DNA from: Bacteriovorax stolpii
GTDB lineage: Bacteria > Bdellovibrionota > Bacteriovoracia > Bacteriovoracales > Bacteriovoracaceae
NCBI GenBank assembly: GCA_945860895.1
Contig: CAMASK010000026.1
Location: 1 to 34,999 of the forward strand
Length of the DNA: 34,999 nt
Reading direction: 5' to 3'
Every line of letters starts with the position of its first letter. Position 1 is the first letter of the stretch. The notes below the pieces were generated by a model. The model was not told the origin of the DNA, did not search any database, and saw only the letters and a program-made list of their open reading frames with translations. This document shows positions 7,161 to 15,199 of this stretch, in pieces. The translations under genes and the position numbers were made by a program.

Positions 7161-8092
7161 GACTCATTTTTCTCTTCATTTTGGTTATTTCTTCTGTCGA
7201 AATATTTGCAAAAAATTGTTCTGTTAATCAAATCAGAGTTTGGTCTCCTGAGTCTGGATATTCATGCCATATAAAAATGCAAAGTAGCCAAGGTGATTGT
7301 GTTTTACTCCCAAGTGATCTTAAAGATCCTTCAGAATGGCTTTCAAATTTTCCCTCAGCCGTTTTCCGGACAAAACCTCAACCATGGTGGGCCTCTCAGG
7401 GTGATCTTCATTATCCTAACTTGCATTTTCCCGGGGTCTGGCAAAATAGAGGTATTAATGCCAGCTATTATACTGGGAATGGTGAAGTGCATGCACTTAA
7501 ACCAAATATCTATGTAGAATCCATCCATAAAAATAAAAAATTCACTTTTGTTTTTGACTCAAAAGAAGAGCTAAATTTTCTTGCTACAACACCTTATCTT
7601 GATGAGAAGAACTCATGGAAAGGAAAAATCAATAATGATAAATTTGAAATCGAAGGTATTAACTACGATTATCTTTTTTATGATATCCGCTTTCCCAAAG
7701 ATAAAATGCAATATGAGCGTGGGCTTTGTGCCAATCGTGAAGAAACTATCAAATGGATGTTGAAAGATTTAAGTGAAATGAAGTATCCAGCCATCGCACT
7801 TCAAGATTTTGAAGAGCATTGGAGTGTTAAGATTCCTGATTTTCCTTTTTATTGTATTTATCCTCAGTACAATAAGCAGTTGGATGAAGTCCTTCCAGTA
7901 ACGATAAATGTGCCACAAACAACTTTTGTTCGTAGCCTTTATGTACTGATTCCTCACAGAACTGAACCCGATGTTGATGAACCCCAGGAAATACCTTTTC
8001 CAATGCTCGACTCAACAGAAGTCAGACCTAGTGCCTTGATAAAGCATGAAACAATGTTTAAAGAATGGGGAGTGGCTTTTTTAGGCCAGTAA
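7157..8092 (+). CDS. Secreted protein of unknown function, 311 residues
   Basis: The ATG overlaps the preceding stop (ATGA). The product begins with a signal peptide (MRLIFLFILVISSVEIFA) cleaved before KNCSVNQ. The mature chain is aromatic-rich and contains five cysteines (CSVNQIRVW, SCHIKM, DCVLLP, LCANREE, FYCIYP), suggesting disulfides in the periplasm or outside. Aromatic and His-rich turns such as PQPWWASQ and HYPNLHFPGVW are notable and would fit a ligand or metal site. The C-terminal quarter is proline/acidic-rich (RTEPDVDEPQEIP). No domain is recognised by eye. It forms a two-gene unit with the small secreted protein upstream. It could be a cell-surface or host-directed protein, but nothing in the sequence proves this. 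Confidence 0.8.
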   Translation: MRLIFLFILVISSVEIFAKNCSVNQIRVWSPESGYSCHIKMQSSQGDCVLLPSDLKDPSEWLSNFPSAVFRTKPQPWWASQGDLHYPNLHFPGVWQNRGINASYYTGNGEVHALKPNIYVESIHKNKKFTFVFDSKEELNFLATTPYLDEKNSWKGKINNDKFEIEGINYDYLFYDIRFPKDKMQYERGLCANREETIKWMLKDLSEMKYPAIALQDFEEHWSVKIPDFPFYCIYPQYNKQLDEVLPVTINVPQTTFVRSLYVLIPHRTEPDVDEPQEIPFPMLDSTEVRPSALIKHETMFKEWGVAFLGQ

Positions 8093-8236
8093 CTCTTTAA
8101 AAAAACTAATACGTAACTTACTAAGTTGTGCGTCAAAAGCCGGTCATTTCATTGCCCTTAAATCCTCTTTATGATAGTAATGTCCACCTAATTTCATTTA
8201 TAGTTAATAGCTGTTCCAGGCTTAGTGGAGAGTCAA

Positions 8237-10282
8237 ATGAGTTTAAAAGTTGTCAAACATCACGATATTAAAAAAACCGATAAGAAAACCCTCGAAAAAT
8301 GGCTAAACCTTCTCATCCTGGGTCGCATGATTGATGAGCGTGCTCCCAATTATTTGAAGCAAGCTCTGGGTTGGTCTTACCATGCTCCTTATGCTGGTCA
8401 TGACGGAATCCAATTGGCCATTGGGCAGGTCTTTGATAAAAACACCGATCATTTATTTCCCTATTACCGAGACATGTTAACTGCTCTTTCTGCAGGGCTA
8501 ACTGCTGAAGAAATTATTTTGAATGGTATATCCAAAGCTACTGATCTTGCTTCTGGTGGACGTCATATGTCTAACCACTTTGCCAAACCAGAATGGAATG
8601 TTCATAACGTTTCTTCTTGTACTGGTAACCATACACTTCATGCTGTAGGTGTTGGGCGTGCCATGAAAACTTATAAGCACAAAGGTGTTGCGATTTCTTC
8701 TCAAGGTGAATCTTCAGTCTCTGAAGGTTACTGTTATGAAGCCATCAATGGAGCAGACAGAGAGAAACTCCCTGTGATTTTCGTTTTCCAGGATAATGGT
8801 TATGGTATTTCAGTACCAAAAGCAGACCAGACTTCTAACGAAATGGTTTGTGACAACTTCATTGGTTTTCCAAATCTAAAGATCATCAAATGTGACGGTA
8901 AAGATATTTTTGATTCAATGAATGCCATGATCACGGCCCACGACTATGCTCTCAAGAATTCTGTGCCAGTTATTGTTCATGCAATGTGTGTTCGTATTGG
9001 TAACCATTCAAACTCGGATAACCATGAATGGTATCGCGATGAAAAAGAGCGCGCTGATGCGAAAGCTCAGGATCCTTTGCCAAAATTTAAAGCTGATTTG
9101 TTAGCAGCTAAGATTTTTACACAGAAAGAAATTGAAACGATTGAAGCTGATGCTAAAGCAACACTTCTGGATGCTCACACGAAAGCGGTGAAAGCTCCAA
9201 ATCCATCTCCTGAATCTATTTATGATTTTGTAGTGCCAGAGCCATATGTTCCACAAAAGTATGTAGATGGAACTCACGATTTTAATGGCGAGCCAATGAA
9301 GTTCATTGATTCACTCAATGGAACACTTAAAGCTGAATTCCGTCATAACCCAGATACTTATATTTGGGGTCAGGATGTGGCCAATAAAGAAAAGGGCGGG
9401 ATTTTTAACGTTACTAAAGGGATGCAACAAGAGTTTGGTAAATCAAGGGTCTTCAACGGACCAATCGCTGAGGATTATATTCTTGGTACTGGTAACGGAA
9501 TGTCTCGTTTCAATGATAAAATTCGTTGCGTGGTTGAAGGTGCAGAGTTCGCAGATTATTTCTGGCCAGCAATGGAACAAATGGTTGAGACTTCTCATGA
9601 CTACTGGAGAAGTAATGGCGCATTTTCTCCAAACTTAGTTATACGTTTAGCATCTGGTGGTTATATTGGTGGTGGCCTTTATCATTCTCAAAACCTTGAA
9701 GGAACTCTTTGTACTCTTCCAGGTATTCGAGTGGTCGTTCCGGCTTTTGCTGATGATGCCGCTGGTCTCTTGAGAACAGCTATGCGCTCTCGCGGAACGA
9801 CAGTTTATCTTGAGCCAAAAACTCTTTATAATGCAAAATATGCCATGACCCCGGTTCCAGAAGATTTCGAAGTGCCATTTGGTAAAGCTCGCCTTCGTCG
9901 CGAAGGAAAAGATTTATCCATCATTACTTACGGAAATACTGTGCACTTTTCGCTTGAAGCAGCTGAAGTTCTTTCAAAAGAAGGATATGAAGTTGAAGTA
10001 CTAGACCTCCGTTCATTGAATCCACTTGATTACGATGCCATCGTTAAAACCGTGAAGAAAACACATCGCGCCCTTGTAGTTCACGAAGATAAAGTCTTCG
10101 GTGGATTTGGAGGAGAGTTAGTAGGTGTGATCAATGAGCATGCCTTTGAATATCTGGATGCTCCTGTGAAACGCGTGGGTTCTGCTTTCACTCCAGTTGG
10201 ATTTAACCGCATCCTGGAACGGGCCACTCTTCCTGATATGAACAAGATCCTCATTGCTGCCCGAAATCTTATTGAATATTAA
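8237..10282 (+). CDS. 2-oxoacid dehydrogenase E1, fused alpha and beta subunits
   Basis: The 681-residue protein joins both halves of a heterotetrameric E1. The alpha-like part (about 1-330) carries the ThDP-binding region SSQGESSVSEGYCYEAINGA with QDNGYGIS (154-192), where the usual GDG is QGE. It also has the GGRHMSNHF segment typical of branched-chain or pyruvate E1 alpha. The beta-like part (about 355-681) has GQDVANKEKGGIFNVTKG, FNGPIAEDYILGTGNGMS, VVEGAEFADYFWPAMEQM and the C-terminal transketolase domain with VLDLRSLNPLDYDAI and VVHEDKVFGGFGGEL. It should decarboxylate a 2-oxoacid, perhaps branched-chain, onto lipoyl-E2. No E2 or E3 gene is nearby, so these must be elsewhere. ATG 8237 is chosen over GTG 8225 because GGAG lies 6 bases before it. 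Cytoplasmic and probably monocistronic. Confidence 0.88.
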   Translation: MSLKVVKHHDIKKTDKKTLEKWLNLLILGRMIDERAPNYLKQALGWSYHAPYAGHDGIQLAIGQVFDKNTDHLFPYYRDMLTALSAGLTAEEIILNGISKATDLASGGRHMSNHFAKPEWNVHNVSSCTGNHTLHAVGVGRAMKTYKHKGVAISSQGESSVSEGYCYEAINGADREKLPVIFVFQDNGYGISVPKADQTSNEMVCDNFIGFPNLKIIKCDGKDIFDSMNAMITAHDYALKNSVPVIVHAMCVRIGNHSNSDNHEWYRDEKERADAKAQDPLPKFKADLLAAKIFTQKEIETIEADAKATLLDAHTKAVKAPNPSPESIYDFVVPEPYVPQKYVDGTHDFNGEPMKFIDSLNGTLKAEFRHNPDTYIWGQDVANKEKGGIFNVTKGMQQEFGKSRVFNGPIAEDYILGTGNGMSRFNDKIRCVVEGAEFADYFWPAMEQMVETSHDYWRSNGAFSPNLVIRLASGGYIGGGLYHSQNLEGTLCTLPGIRVVVPAFADDAAGLLRTAMRSRGTTVYLEPKTLYNAKYAMTPVPEDFEVPFGKARLRREGKDLSIITYGNTVHFSLEAAEVLSKEGYEVEVLDLRSLNPLDYDAIVKTVKKTHRALVVHEDKVFGGFGGELVGVINEHAFEYLDAPVKRVGSAFTPVGFNRILERATLPDMNKILIAARNLIEY

Positions 10283-10290
10283 GTAGTTAA

Positions 10291-10323
10291 GCCCACCTCG
10301 GTAAAGTTTTTATGCGGGGTGGC
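10291..10323 (+). terminator. Possible terminator after the E1 gene
   Basis: GCC(C)ACCTC pairs with GGGGTGGC (10316-10323), an 8-bp stem with one bulged C and one wobble pair, around a 16-base loop, starting 9 bases after the stop codon. The following GTTTGGCTTTC is only weakly T-rich, so termination efficiency is doubtful. Confidence 0.35.
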
Positions 10324-10389
10324 GTTTGGCTTTCAATAGTCCTATATTCCCGCCCGTTAATCTTTTTAAATACTCTTAAGGAGTTCTCC

Positions 10390-11226
10390 ATGAAAAAGAT
10401 CCTGGCATTGGGAACCTTATTGCTTGCATTCAATAGCTACTCTCAGTCTTATTTAATTTTGAATAATGGAGTGACCCTTACCACTGATAAGGCTGCATTC
10501 GTTTATGATTTCGGAAATTTCATTCTTCCTTATAAAGTCACTTTAACTGGTGGACAGTTTTTTGTTGAAGAAGGGAAGTTGATCAGCACTGATGAAAAAG
10601 GTTTTCTTTACCCTAAAAATGAAAAAGTACCTTCAAAGATCAAAGGCAAAGGAAACAATTATTTAATTTCGGAGAATGGACATCTTTATACTTTCGATGC
10701 CAATGGATTCTTCTATAAATATGATAAAGAAGCCGCGACCAAGAAGACAGTAGGCTACGGCGGAAATTTCTTCACAGTAAAATTAAACGATAAAAAACCA
10801 GTTGTTAGTCTTTATACCACGAACACTAAAGGCAACTACTTTAAAATCGATGTGGCAGGATTAAACCCCGCTGACATAACAGTATTTGGTGGTCGTTTTT
10901 TCCAAACCAATCAAGGCGATACATATACTGTTACAAAAGACGGATTTGTATATCCTAAGCCTGAAGTTAAAACGGCGGCGATTACAAAAATAGGTGGGAA
11001 TTACTTTATTGATACAAACAATTCGCTTTATACAATTTCTGAAGAAGGATTCCTTTATTTACCAACTCTTCCTGCGACTTTAAAAGTGCCTACTATCACG
11101 AAGCTTGGAACTAATTACTTCATTGATCAAGATGGACAATTATTTGGTGTCGACAGTAATGGTGCCGTTTTTGAAAGAGCTATGACTGCTCATGATCTGA
11201 AAGAAGCTAAAATTCTTTCAATCTAA
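10390..11226 (+). CDS. Secreted seven-repeat protein A (tandem paralogue)
   Basis: The 278-residue product starts at ATG 10390, with AAGGAG 6 bases upstream; the longer in-frame extension from 10312 has no such site. It has a signal peptide (MKKILALGTLLLAFNSYSQ). The mature chain is seven consecutive repeats of about 35 residues with the pattern G-[GNT]-[NQR]-[YF]-[FL]-x(5,8)-[LY]-[FYT]-x(4)-G-[FA]-[VLF]-[YF]. Clear units start at GGQFF, GNNYLI, GGNFF, GGRFF, GGNYFI and GTNYFI. Repeat four is longer by an insert (VKLNDKKPVVSLYTTNTK). The regular aromatic/glycine beta pattern and the count of seven suggest a small-bladed beta-propeller or a beta-solenoid; I cannot tell which. The next gene encodes a paralogue with the same repeat number. 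Function unknown; probably periplasmic or released. Confidence 0.85.
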   Translation: MKKILALGTLLLAFNSYSQSYLILNNGVTLTTDKAAFVYDFGNFILPYKVTLTGGQFFVEEGKLISTDEKGFLYPKNEKVPSKIKGKGNNYLISENGHLYTFDANGFFYKYDKEAATKKTVGYGGNFFTVKLNDKKPVVSLYTTNTKGNYFKIDVAGLNPADITVFGGRFFQTNQGDTYTVTKDGFVYPKPEVKTAAITKIGGNYFIDTNNSLYTISEEGFLYLPTLPATLKVPTITKLGTNYFIDQDGQLFGVDSNGAVFERAMTAHDLKEAKILSI

Positions 11227-11236
11227 TCTTTTTTTT
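11198..11236 (+). terminator. Intrinsic terminator overlapping the 3' end of repeat protein A
   Basis: TGAAAGAA (11198-11205) and TTCTTTCA (11213-11220) form a perfect 8-bp stem with a 7-base loop inside the last codons. Eight consecutive T residues lie at 11229-11236, 8 bases beyond the stem. The stem is A+T-rich and the T-run is offset, so it is probable rather than certain. It would separate the two paralogues into independent transcripts. Confidence 0.45.
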
Positions 11237-11389
11237 GTTACGCACTCATTTAGCTTCGAGAGTCATCTTAAGGAAACACAGGACCATTCGGCAGCTTACC
11301 TTAGTATTAATAAACTTACACGACCATTATGGAAAAGCGTTAAAGCATTCTGTATAGTCCGCGCTGTGTTTTATACTAAGGAGCGACTC

Positions 11390-12205
11390 ATGCTGAAAAT
11401 ATTTATCACCGGTTTTTTTCTTTTATCAATCAATGCATTTTCTCAGTCTTATTTCGTCTTAGAGAATGGAATTACTCTGACTGTTGATAAGAATGGCTAT
11501 GTCTATGACTTTAGTCACTACACGCCTGTTGCGAGAGTGACAGTTAAAGGTGGTCAATATCTTATGGAAGATTCTAATGTCATTGTGACTGTAGACAATC
11601 AAGGAAGTCTATTCAGAAAGTATGAAGTTTTGCCAAAAGAGATCAGTGGCAAAGGTTTGAATTATTTTATTGGTACCAATGGTGCCTTGTACATCATCGA
11701 TTCAATGGGATTTGTAACCTTAATTGAAGGTGATACTAAAATGTTGAATGCCAGTAAGTTTGGAGGGAATTTTTTTATTGTGGATAATGAAATCTACACT
11801 GTGAGTGACGCTGGTTCATATTCTATGGTTGTAGTTGAAGGCTTAAATGCAGCAGATATAATCTCTTTTGGAGGTAATTATTTGATGACGAATAGAGGCA
11901 TTCTCTATACCGTTTCGAGTGATGGGAAAATCTTTTCAAAAGCACAGAATCGTATAGGGATAATTGTTAAGAAAGGCGGCAACTACTTTGTTGACACCAC
12001 CGGAATGCTCTACACTGTAGCTGATGATGGATCTTTAAAAATGCCAGCCTTGCCAGTTTCCTTAAGGATTCAGGCCATGTCCAGATTAGGTTCTAACTAT
12101 TTCATGGATGGTAACGGGAAGCTCTTTACGGTTGATAAAGATGGTAAAATTTTTGAGAGATGGATGAATTACGATCTTAAAATGACTAAAATTATTTCAC
12201 TTTAA
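11390..12205 (+). CDS. Secreted seven-repeat protein B (tandem paralogue)
   Basis: The 271-residue product starts at ATG 11390, with AAGGAG 6 bases upstream. The signal peptide (MLKIFITGFFLLSINAFSQ) leads straight into SYFVLENGITLTVDK, directly comparable with SYLILNNGVTLTTDK in the upstream protein. Seven repeats of about 35 residues follow, starting at GGQYL, GLNYFI, GGNFFI, GGNYLM, GGNYFV and GSNYFM, and the chain ends in the same way (MTKIISL against EAKILSI). Its fourth repeat lacks the insert seen in protein A. The two genes clearly arose by duplication and have diverged, with their own upstream regions. No catalytic motif or known domain is visible. A surface or periplasmic binding role is only a guess from the repeat architecture. 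Confidence 0.85.
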   Translation: MLKIFITGFFLLSINAFSQSYFVLENGITLTVDKNGYVYDFSHYTPVARVTVKGGQYLMEDSNVIVTVDNQGSLFRKYEVLPKEISGKGLNYFIGTNGALYIIDSMGFVTLIEGDTKMLNASKFGGNFFIVDNEIYTVSDAGSYSMVVVEGLNAADIISFGGNYLMTNRGILYTVSSDGKIFSKAQNRIGIIVKKGGNYFVDTTGMLYTVADDGSLKMPALPVSLRIQAMSRLGSNYFMDGNGKLFTVDKDGKIFERWMNYDLKMTKIISL

Positions 12206-12212
12206 GCATTTT

Positions 12213-12253
12213 GGTAGATAAGTTTTATTCTAGTATGTTGAAACTTATCTGCC
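12213..12253. terminator. Bidirectional terminator-like hairpin between convergent genes
   Basis: AGATAAGTTT (12216-12225) pairs perfectly with AAACTTATCT (12241-12250), extended by one G-T pair and two G-C pairs to 13 bp, with a 15-base loop. It sits 7 bases after the repeat-protein stop, between convergent genes. The T-runs on both sides are weak (GATTTT on plus, AAATGC on minus), so it may be an mRNA-end stabiliser rather than a strong terminator. Confidence 0.5.
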
Positions 12254-12281
12254 AGAGTGATTTTAGAATTGAACCAGTAAA

Positions 12282-12644
12282 TTAGATCGTCTGTATTTTG
12301 CTGAGAATCACTTCTGGAATGCCTTTCTTTAAATCTTTAAAGACATCATTATCATCAATTAAAACGAGATTATTTTCATCTTTAAGATGAGGTTTCACTA
12401 AATCGAAAAAACTCGTTAGTTCCGCTGTTTGGACCTTGCCGGCAAACACATAAAAGGTGTTGCCAAAGTTTTCACCCACTAGAACATGTGTTCTCGTAGC
12501 AGTGGAATTCAATGTCGCCGTTAAAAGCCCATTAAGGAGATAGTCGATGTCTTTATAATATTTTTGAGAAGTCGTTAGTTCCTCACTGGAGATCCATATA
12601 ATAGCTTTAGTGAGCGGAGTAACTTGGGCCAATAAATCAATCAT
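12282..12644 (-). CDS. Unknown 120-residue cytoplasmic protein coupled to nusB
   Basis: The start overlaps the nusB stop by 8 bases, so it is co-translated as the last gene of the nrdR-nusB unit. The product (begins MIDLLAQVTPLTKAIIW) has no signal peptide or TM segment. It alternates predicted strands and helices (THVLVGENFGNTFYVFAGK; NLVLIDDNDVFKDLKKG) as in a small alpha/beta fold. I do not recognise the family. Position suggests a role linked to transcription or growth, but operon neighbours in compact genomes are weak evidence. It faces the seven-repeat protein B tail-to-tail across a hairpin. Confidence 0.75.
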   Translation of the reverse strand: MIDLLAQVTPLTKAIIWISSEELTTSQKYYKDIDYLLNGLLTATLNSTATRTHVLVGENFGNTFYVFAGKVQTAELTSFFDLVKPHLKDENNLVLIDDNDVFKDLKKGIPEVILSKIQTI

Positions 12645-13089
12645 TACGTTTTAATTCTTGCTTATAAATATTATCCAGAATGCCGTTCAGGAATCCTGCC
12701 GATTCTTTTGTTGAATACTTCTTACCTAACTCAATAGCCTCATTGATGACCACTTTACCTGGAACTTCAGGATGAGATTTAAGTTCATAAATCGCCATGA
12801 TTAAAATGGAATGTTCAATTTTAGAAATACGAGAAAGTTTCCAGTTCTTAAGATATTTAATCAAAGTTTCTTCAAGGGCTTCATGGTCATGAAGAATTCC
12901 TTTAACCATTGTCGCAACATATGCTTGAGAGGCTGAATCCAGTTCAATCCCCAGAGTTTGTTTAAACTCCTGCATCCGAGCAAAGATTTCAACAGAATCC
13001 GGTTCTTTCTTTAAATCAGTAAAGGCCGGCAACTGAAAGTGATAAAGAAATTGAAGGCAAAATTCACGAGCTTCCCGTTTAGTACTCAC
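12637..13089 (-). CDS. nusB: Transcription antitermination factor NusB
   Basis: The 150-residue protein is a typical all-helical NusB, which with NusE/S10 binds boxA RNA in rRNA antitermination. Recognisable parts are TKREAREFCLQFLYHFQL at the N-terminus, the central SRISKIEHSILIMAIYEL and the conserved C-terminal INEAIELGKKYSTKESAGFLNGILD. The start is GTG at 13089, inside the nrdR end (11-base overlap), with an AAGGA motif upstream. In many bacteria the riboflavin genes lie between nrdR and nusB; here they are missing and the two genes overlap directly. Confidence 0.95.
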   Translation of the reverse strand: MSTKREAREFCLQFLYHFQLPAFTDLKKEPDSVEIFARMQEFKQTLGIELDSASQAYVATMVKGILHDHEALEETLIKYLKNWKLSRISKIEHSILIMAIYELKSHPEVPGKVVINEAIELGKKYSTKESAGFLNGILDNIYKQELKRND

Positions 13090-13579
13090 GGCTATCTTCC
13101 TTATTCAGAGATGGAACAATTTTGAACTGATTATGCTCGTCATGTTTAAGTTCGTTGACAAATTCCTCAACATCCTGGAATTTTCTATACACTGCTGCAA
13201 ACCGAACATAGGCAACAGGGTCAAGATGTCTTAAGTACATCATCACAAGGTTACCAACATCCTTGGAGTGAATTTCTTTATCGGAAATATCAAGGATGGC
13301 TTTTTCAATGTTATTGATGATGCGTTCAATTTGAACCGCTGAAATAGGTCGTTTTTCACAAGATTTTTGAATCCCGTGATTGATTTTATCTTTATTGTAG
13401 GGCTCTCTTCTACCATCACGCTTAATCACCATAGGCATAGAAAGTTCAACTGTCTCAAAGGTTGTGAAACGCTTCTGACAACTTTCACACTTACGACGTC
13501 GTCTAATCACGGAACCTTCATCAGAGTTGCGAGAATCTAGAACTTTTGTATCGGGAGCCGAGCAATAGGGACATTTCAT
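13079..13579 (-). CDS. nrdR: Transcriptional repressor NrdR
   Basis: NrdR represses ribonucleotide reductase genes by sensing ATP/dATP. The 166-residue product shows the zinc ribbon (Cys3, Cys6, Cys31, Cys34) with the basic DNA-binding stretch SVIRRRRKCESCQKRF, then an ATP-cone domain from about 49 (VIKRDGRREPYNKDKI) to about 140 (VAYVRFAAVYRKFQD). Length is slightly over the usual ~150-160 because of an acidic C-terminal tail. The ATG at 13579 opens the unit nrdR-nusB-unknown. The 114 bases upstream, up to the Kazal gene end, presumably hold its promoter, but I could not define one. NrdR's own targets (nrd genes) are not in the window. Confidence 0.96.
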   Translation of the reverse strand: MKCPYCSAPDTKVLDSRNSDEGSVIRRRRKCESCQKRFTTFETVELSMPMVIKRDGRREPYNKDKINHGIQKSCEKRPISAVQIERIINNIEKAILDISDKEIHSKDVGNLVMMYLRHLDPVAYVRFAAVYRKFQDVEEFVNELKHDEHNQFKIVPSLNKEDSREY

Positions 13580-13676
13580 AATGCAGACCTAAACTAGATG
13601 TTGTGGTTATTAGGGTATAAATATCACAATATATCCAAGATTGGAAGCTAAACAGCTGAAAATATGAAAGTCTTTA

Positions 13677-13692
13677 TAAACTTTAAAGTTTA
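13677..13692. repeat. 16-bp perfect A+T palindrome TAAACTTTAAAGTTTA
   Basis: A perfect 16-bp palindrome lies immediately downstream of the Kazal-lipoprotein stop codon and about 100 bases upstream of the nrdR start. It could act as an mRNA-end hairpin for the glyA transcript or as a protein-binding site. No T-run follows it on the minus strand, so it is not a standard terminator. Confidence 0.35.
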
Positions 13693-13693
13693 A

Positions 13694-13945
13694 TCACTTT
13701 TTCTTTGGACCACACTGACCGTCAGTCCAGGTTTTATGTCCATGGCATTCAGCTTCGCATGAATTGCCGTAGTTCATACCACCTGCACAGACAGGCTGAA
13801 AAATCTTCATACAAAAACACGGTTTAACCGTATAGGGACTAGCTGGTTTTGCGTTACTCTCAGTTGCAGCAACTACAGGAGAAGCCGGTTCATTTTTTTT
13901 TGCCATTGAACAAGAAAATAGAGTCAGAAGAATTAACCATTTCAT
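13694..13945 (-). CDS. Kazal-type serine protease inhibitor-like lipoprotein
   Basis: The 83-residue product has a lipobox signal (MKWLILLTLFSC, lipidated Cys12), a ~28-residue Pro/Ala/Ser linker and a single cysteine-rich domain. The domain cysteines at 43, 45, 53, 63, 67 and 78 follow the Kazal order C-x-C-x7-C-x9-C-x3-C-x10-C, with the characteristic PVCAGGMNYGNSCEAEC. The loop between the third Cys and the conserved Tyr is one residue shorter than in the classical pattern. Such domains inhibit serine proteases by inserting the loop before the third cysteine (here MKIFQ). Anchored in the envelope it could guard against the cell's own or foreign proteases. An AGGAG site precedes the ATG, and the gene follows glyA by 12 bases on the same strand. 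Inhibitory activity is inferred. Confidence 0.83.
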   Translation of the reverse strand: MKWLILLTLFSCSMAKKNEPASPVVAATESNAKPASPYTVKPCFCMKIFQPVCAGGMNYGNSCEAECHGHKTWTDGQCGPKKK

Positions 13946-13957
13946 AATCAGCTCCTC

Positions 13958-15199
13958 TTACTTGCCGTAAACGGGAAATTTTAAACAAAGTTCATGCACG
14001 TTATGTTTCACTTCGTTTTGAACTTTAGCATCAGTCGGATTTTTAAGTGCTTTAATAATTAACTCCGCCATAATTTTAGTTTCTTTTTCTTTGAATCCTC
14101 GAGTTGTAACGGCTGGTGTTCCCAAACGGATACCAGAGGTTACAAACGGCGATCGCTTATCATTTGGAACCATGTTTTTGTTACAGGTAATATCTACATT
14201 TTCAAGAATTTCTCCTGCTTCTTTTCCGCTCATATTAACAGAATCAGTTTTAAGAAGCACAAGATGGTTATCAGTTCCGCCGGATACGAGATCAATCCCA
14301 TTATCCATCAATGTTTTGGCCAGCATTTTTGAGTTCTTCACAACTTGTTCTTGATATATTTTGAATTCAGGTTCAAGGGCTTCTTTAAAGGCTACTGCCT
14401 TACCGGCAATGACGTGCTCAAGTGGTCCGCCTTGAATTCCAGGGAAAATGAGCGAATTAAATTTTTTTGCGAGTTCTTCATTATTTGTAAGGATCAGACC
14501 GCCTCGAGGTCCACGAAGTGTTTTATGAGTTGTTGAAGTAACTACATCTGCAACTTCCATAGGACTTGGATGAAGGCCAGCTGCAACAAGACCCGCAATG
14601 TGGGCCATATCAATCATCAATATGGCATCGATAGATTTTGCGATCTGAGAAATTTTATTAAAATCGATAATTCGAGGATAGGCCGATGCACCTGCGATGA
14701 TCATTCGAGGTTTTTCTTTCTTAGCAATATCTTCCATTTGATTGTAATCAATAGTTTCTTCTTTATTCAGGCCATAATGAAGGGCCTTATAAAGTCTTCC
14801 TGAGAAGTTTACTGGAGAACCATGGGTTAAGTGACCACCTTGAGCAAGATCCATTCCCAGAAAAGAATCCCCGTGATTCATCATGGCCATGTAAACTGCC
14901 ATGTTGGCACCTGAACCAGAGTGAGGTTGAACGTTGGCAAACTTCGCATTGAAAATTTGCTTCAATCGTTCAATTGCCAGAGTTTCAATCTCATCAACGA
15001 ATTGGCATCCATTGTAGTAGCGCTTCTTGGGATAACCTTCAGCATATTTGTTGGTTAAACATGAACCTTGAGCTTCCATTACTGCGCGAGAACAGTAATT
15101 TTCTGAAGCAATAAGCTCCAGCCCCATTTCTTGGCGCTCTTGTTCCATTTGAATAAATTTATAAACTTCAGGATCAGTGCTATTGAGGTGCTTTTGCAT
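13958..15199 (-). CDS. glyA: Serine hydroxymethyltransferase
   Basis: GlyA interconverts serine and glycine using tetrahydrofolate and feeds one-carbon metabolism. The 413-residue protein matches the family in length and order: [12 protein letters not shown] (27-38), [16 protein letters not shown] (55-70), [10 protein letters not shown] (91-100), [11 protein letters not shown] and the PLP motif [15 protein letters not shown] with Schiff-base Lys226. CGGAG lies 9 bases before the ATG. The gene leads the short transcript glyA-Kazal lipoprotein, and the same-strand fabF ends 199 bases upstream. In that 199-base gap (15200-15398) I see only the palindrome GTTGCAAC and an A+T-rich palindrome beside the fabF stop. 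There is no recognised riboswitch core and no plus-strand gene. Confidence 0.97.
   Translation of the reverse strand: MQKHLNSTDPEVYKFIQMEQERQEMGLELIASENYCSRAVMEAQGSCLTNKYAEGYPKKRYYNGCQFVDEIETLAIERLKQIFNAKFANVQPHSGSGANMAVYMAMMNHGDSFLGMDLAQGGHLTHGSPVNFSGRLYKALHYGLNKEETIDYNQMEDIAKKEKPRMIIAGASAYPRIIDFNKISQIAKSIDAILMIDMAHIAGLVAAGLHPSPMEVADVVTSTTHKTLRGPRGGLILTNNEELAKKFNSLIFPGIQGGPLEHVIAGKAVAFKEALEPEFKIYQEQVVKNSKMLAKTLMDNGIDLVSGGTDNHLVLLKTDSVNMSGKEAGEILENVDITCNKNMVPNDKRSPFVTSGIRLGTPAVTTRGFKEKETKIMAELIIKALKNPTDAKVQNEVKHNVHELCLKFPVYGK

Noticed and set aside
10312-10389. Longer start for seven-repeat protein A
   Set aside because: The 26 extra residues overlap a terminator-like hairpin and lack a ribosome binding site, while ATG 10390 has AAGGAG and opens a signal peptide.
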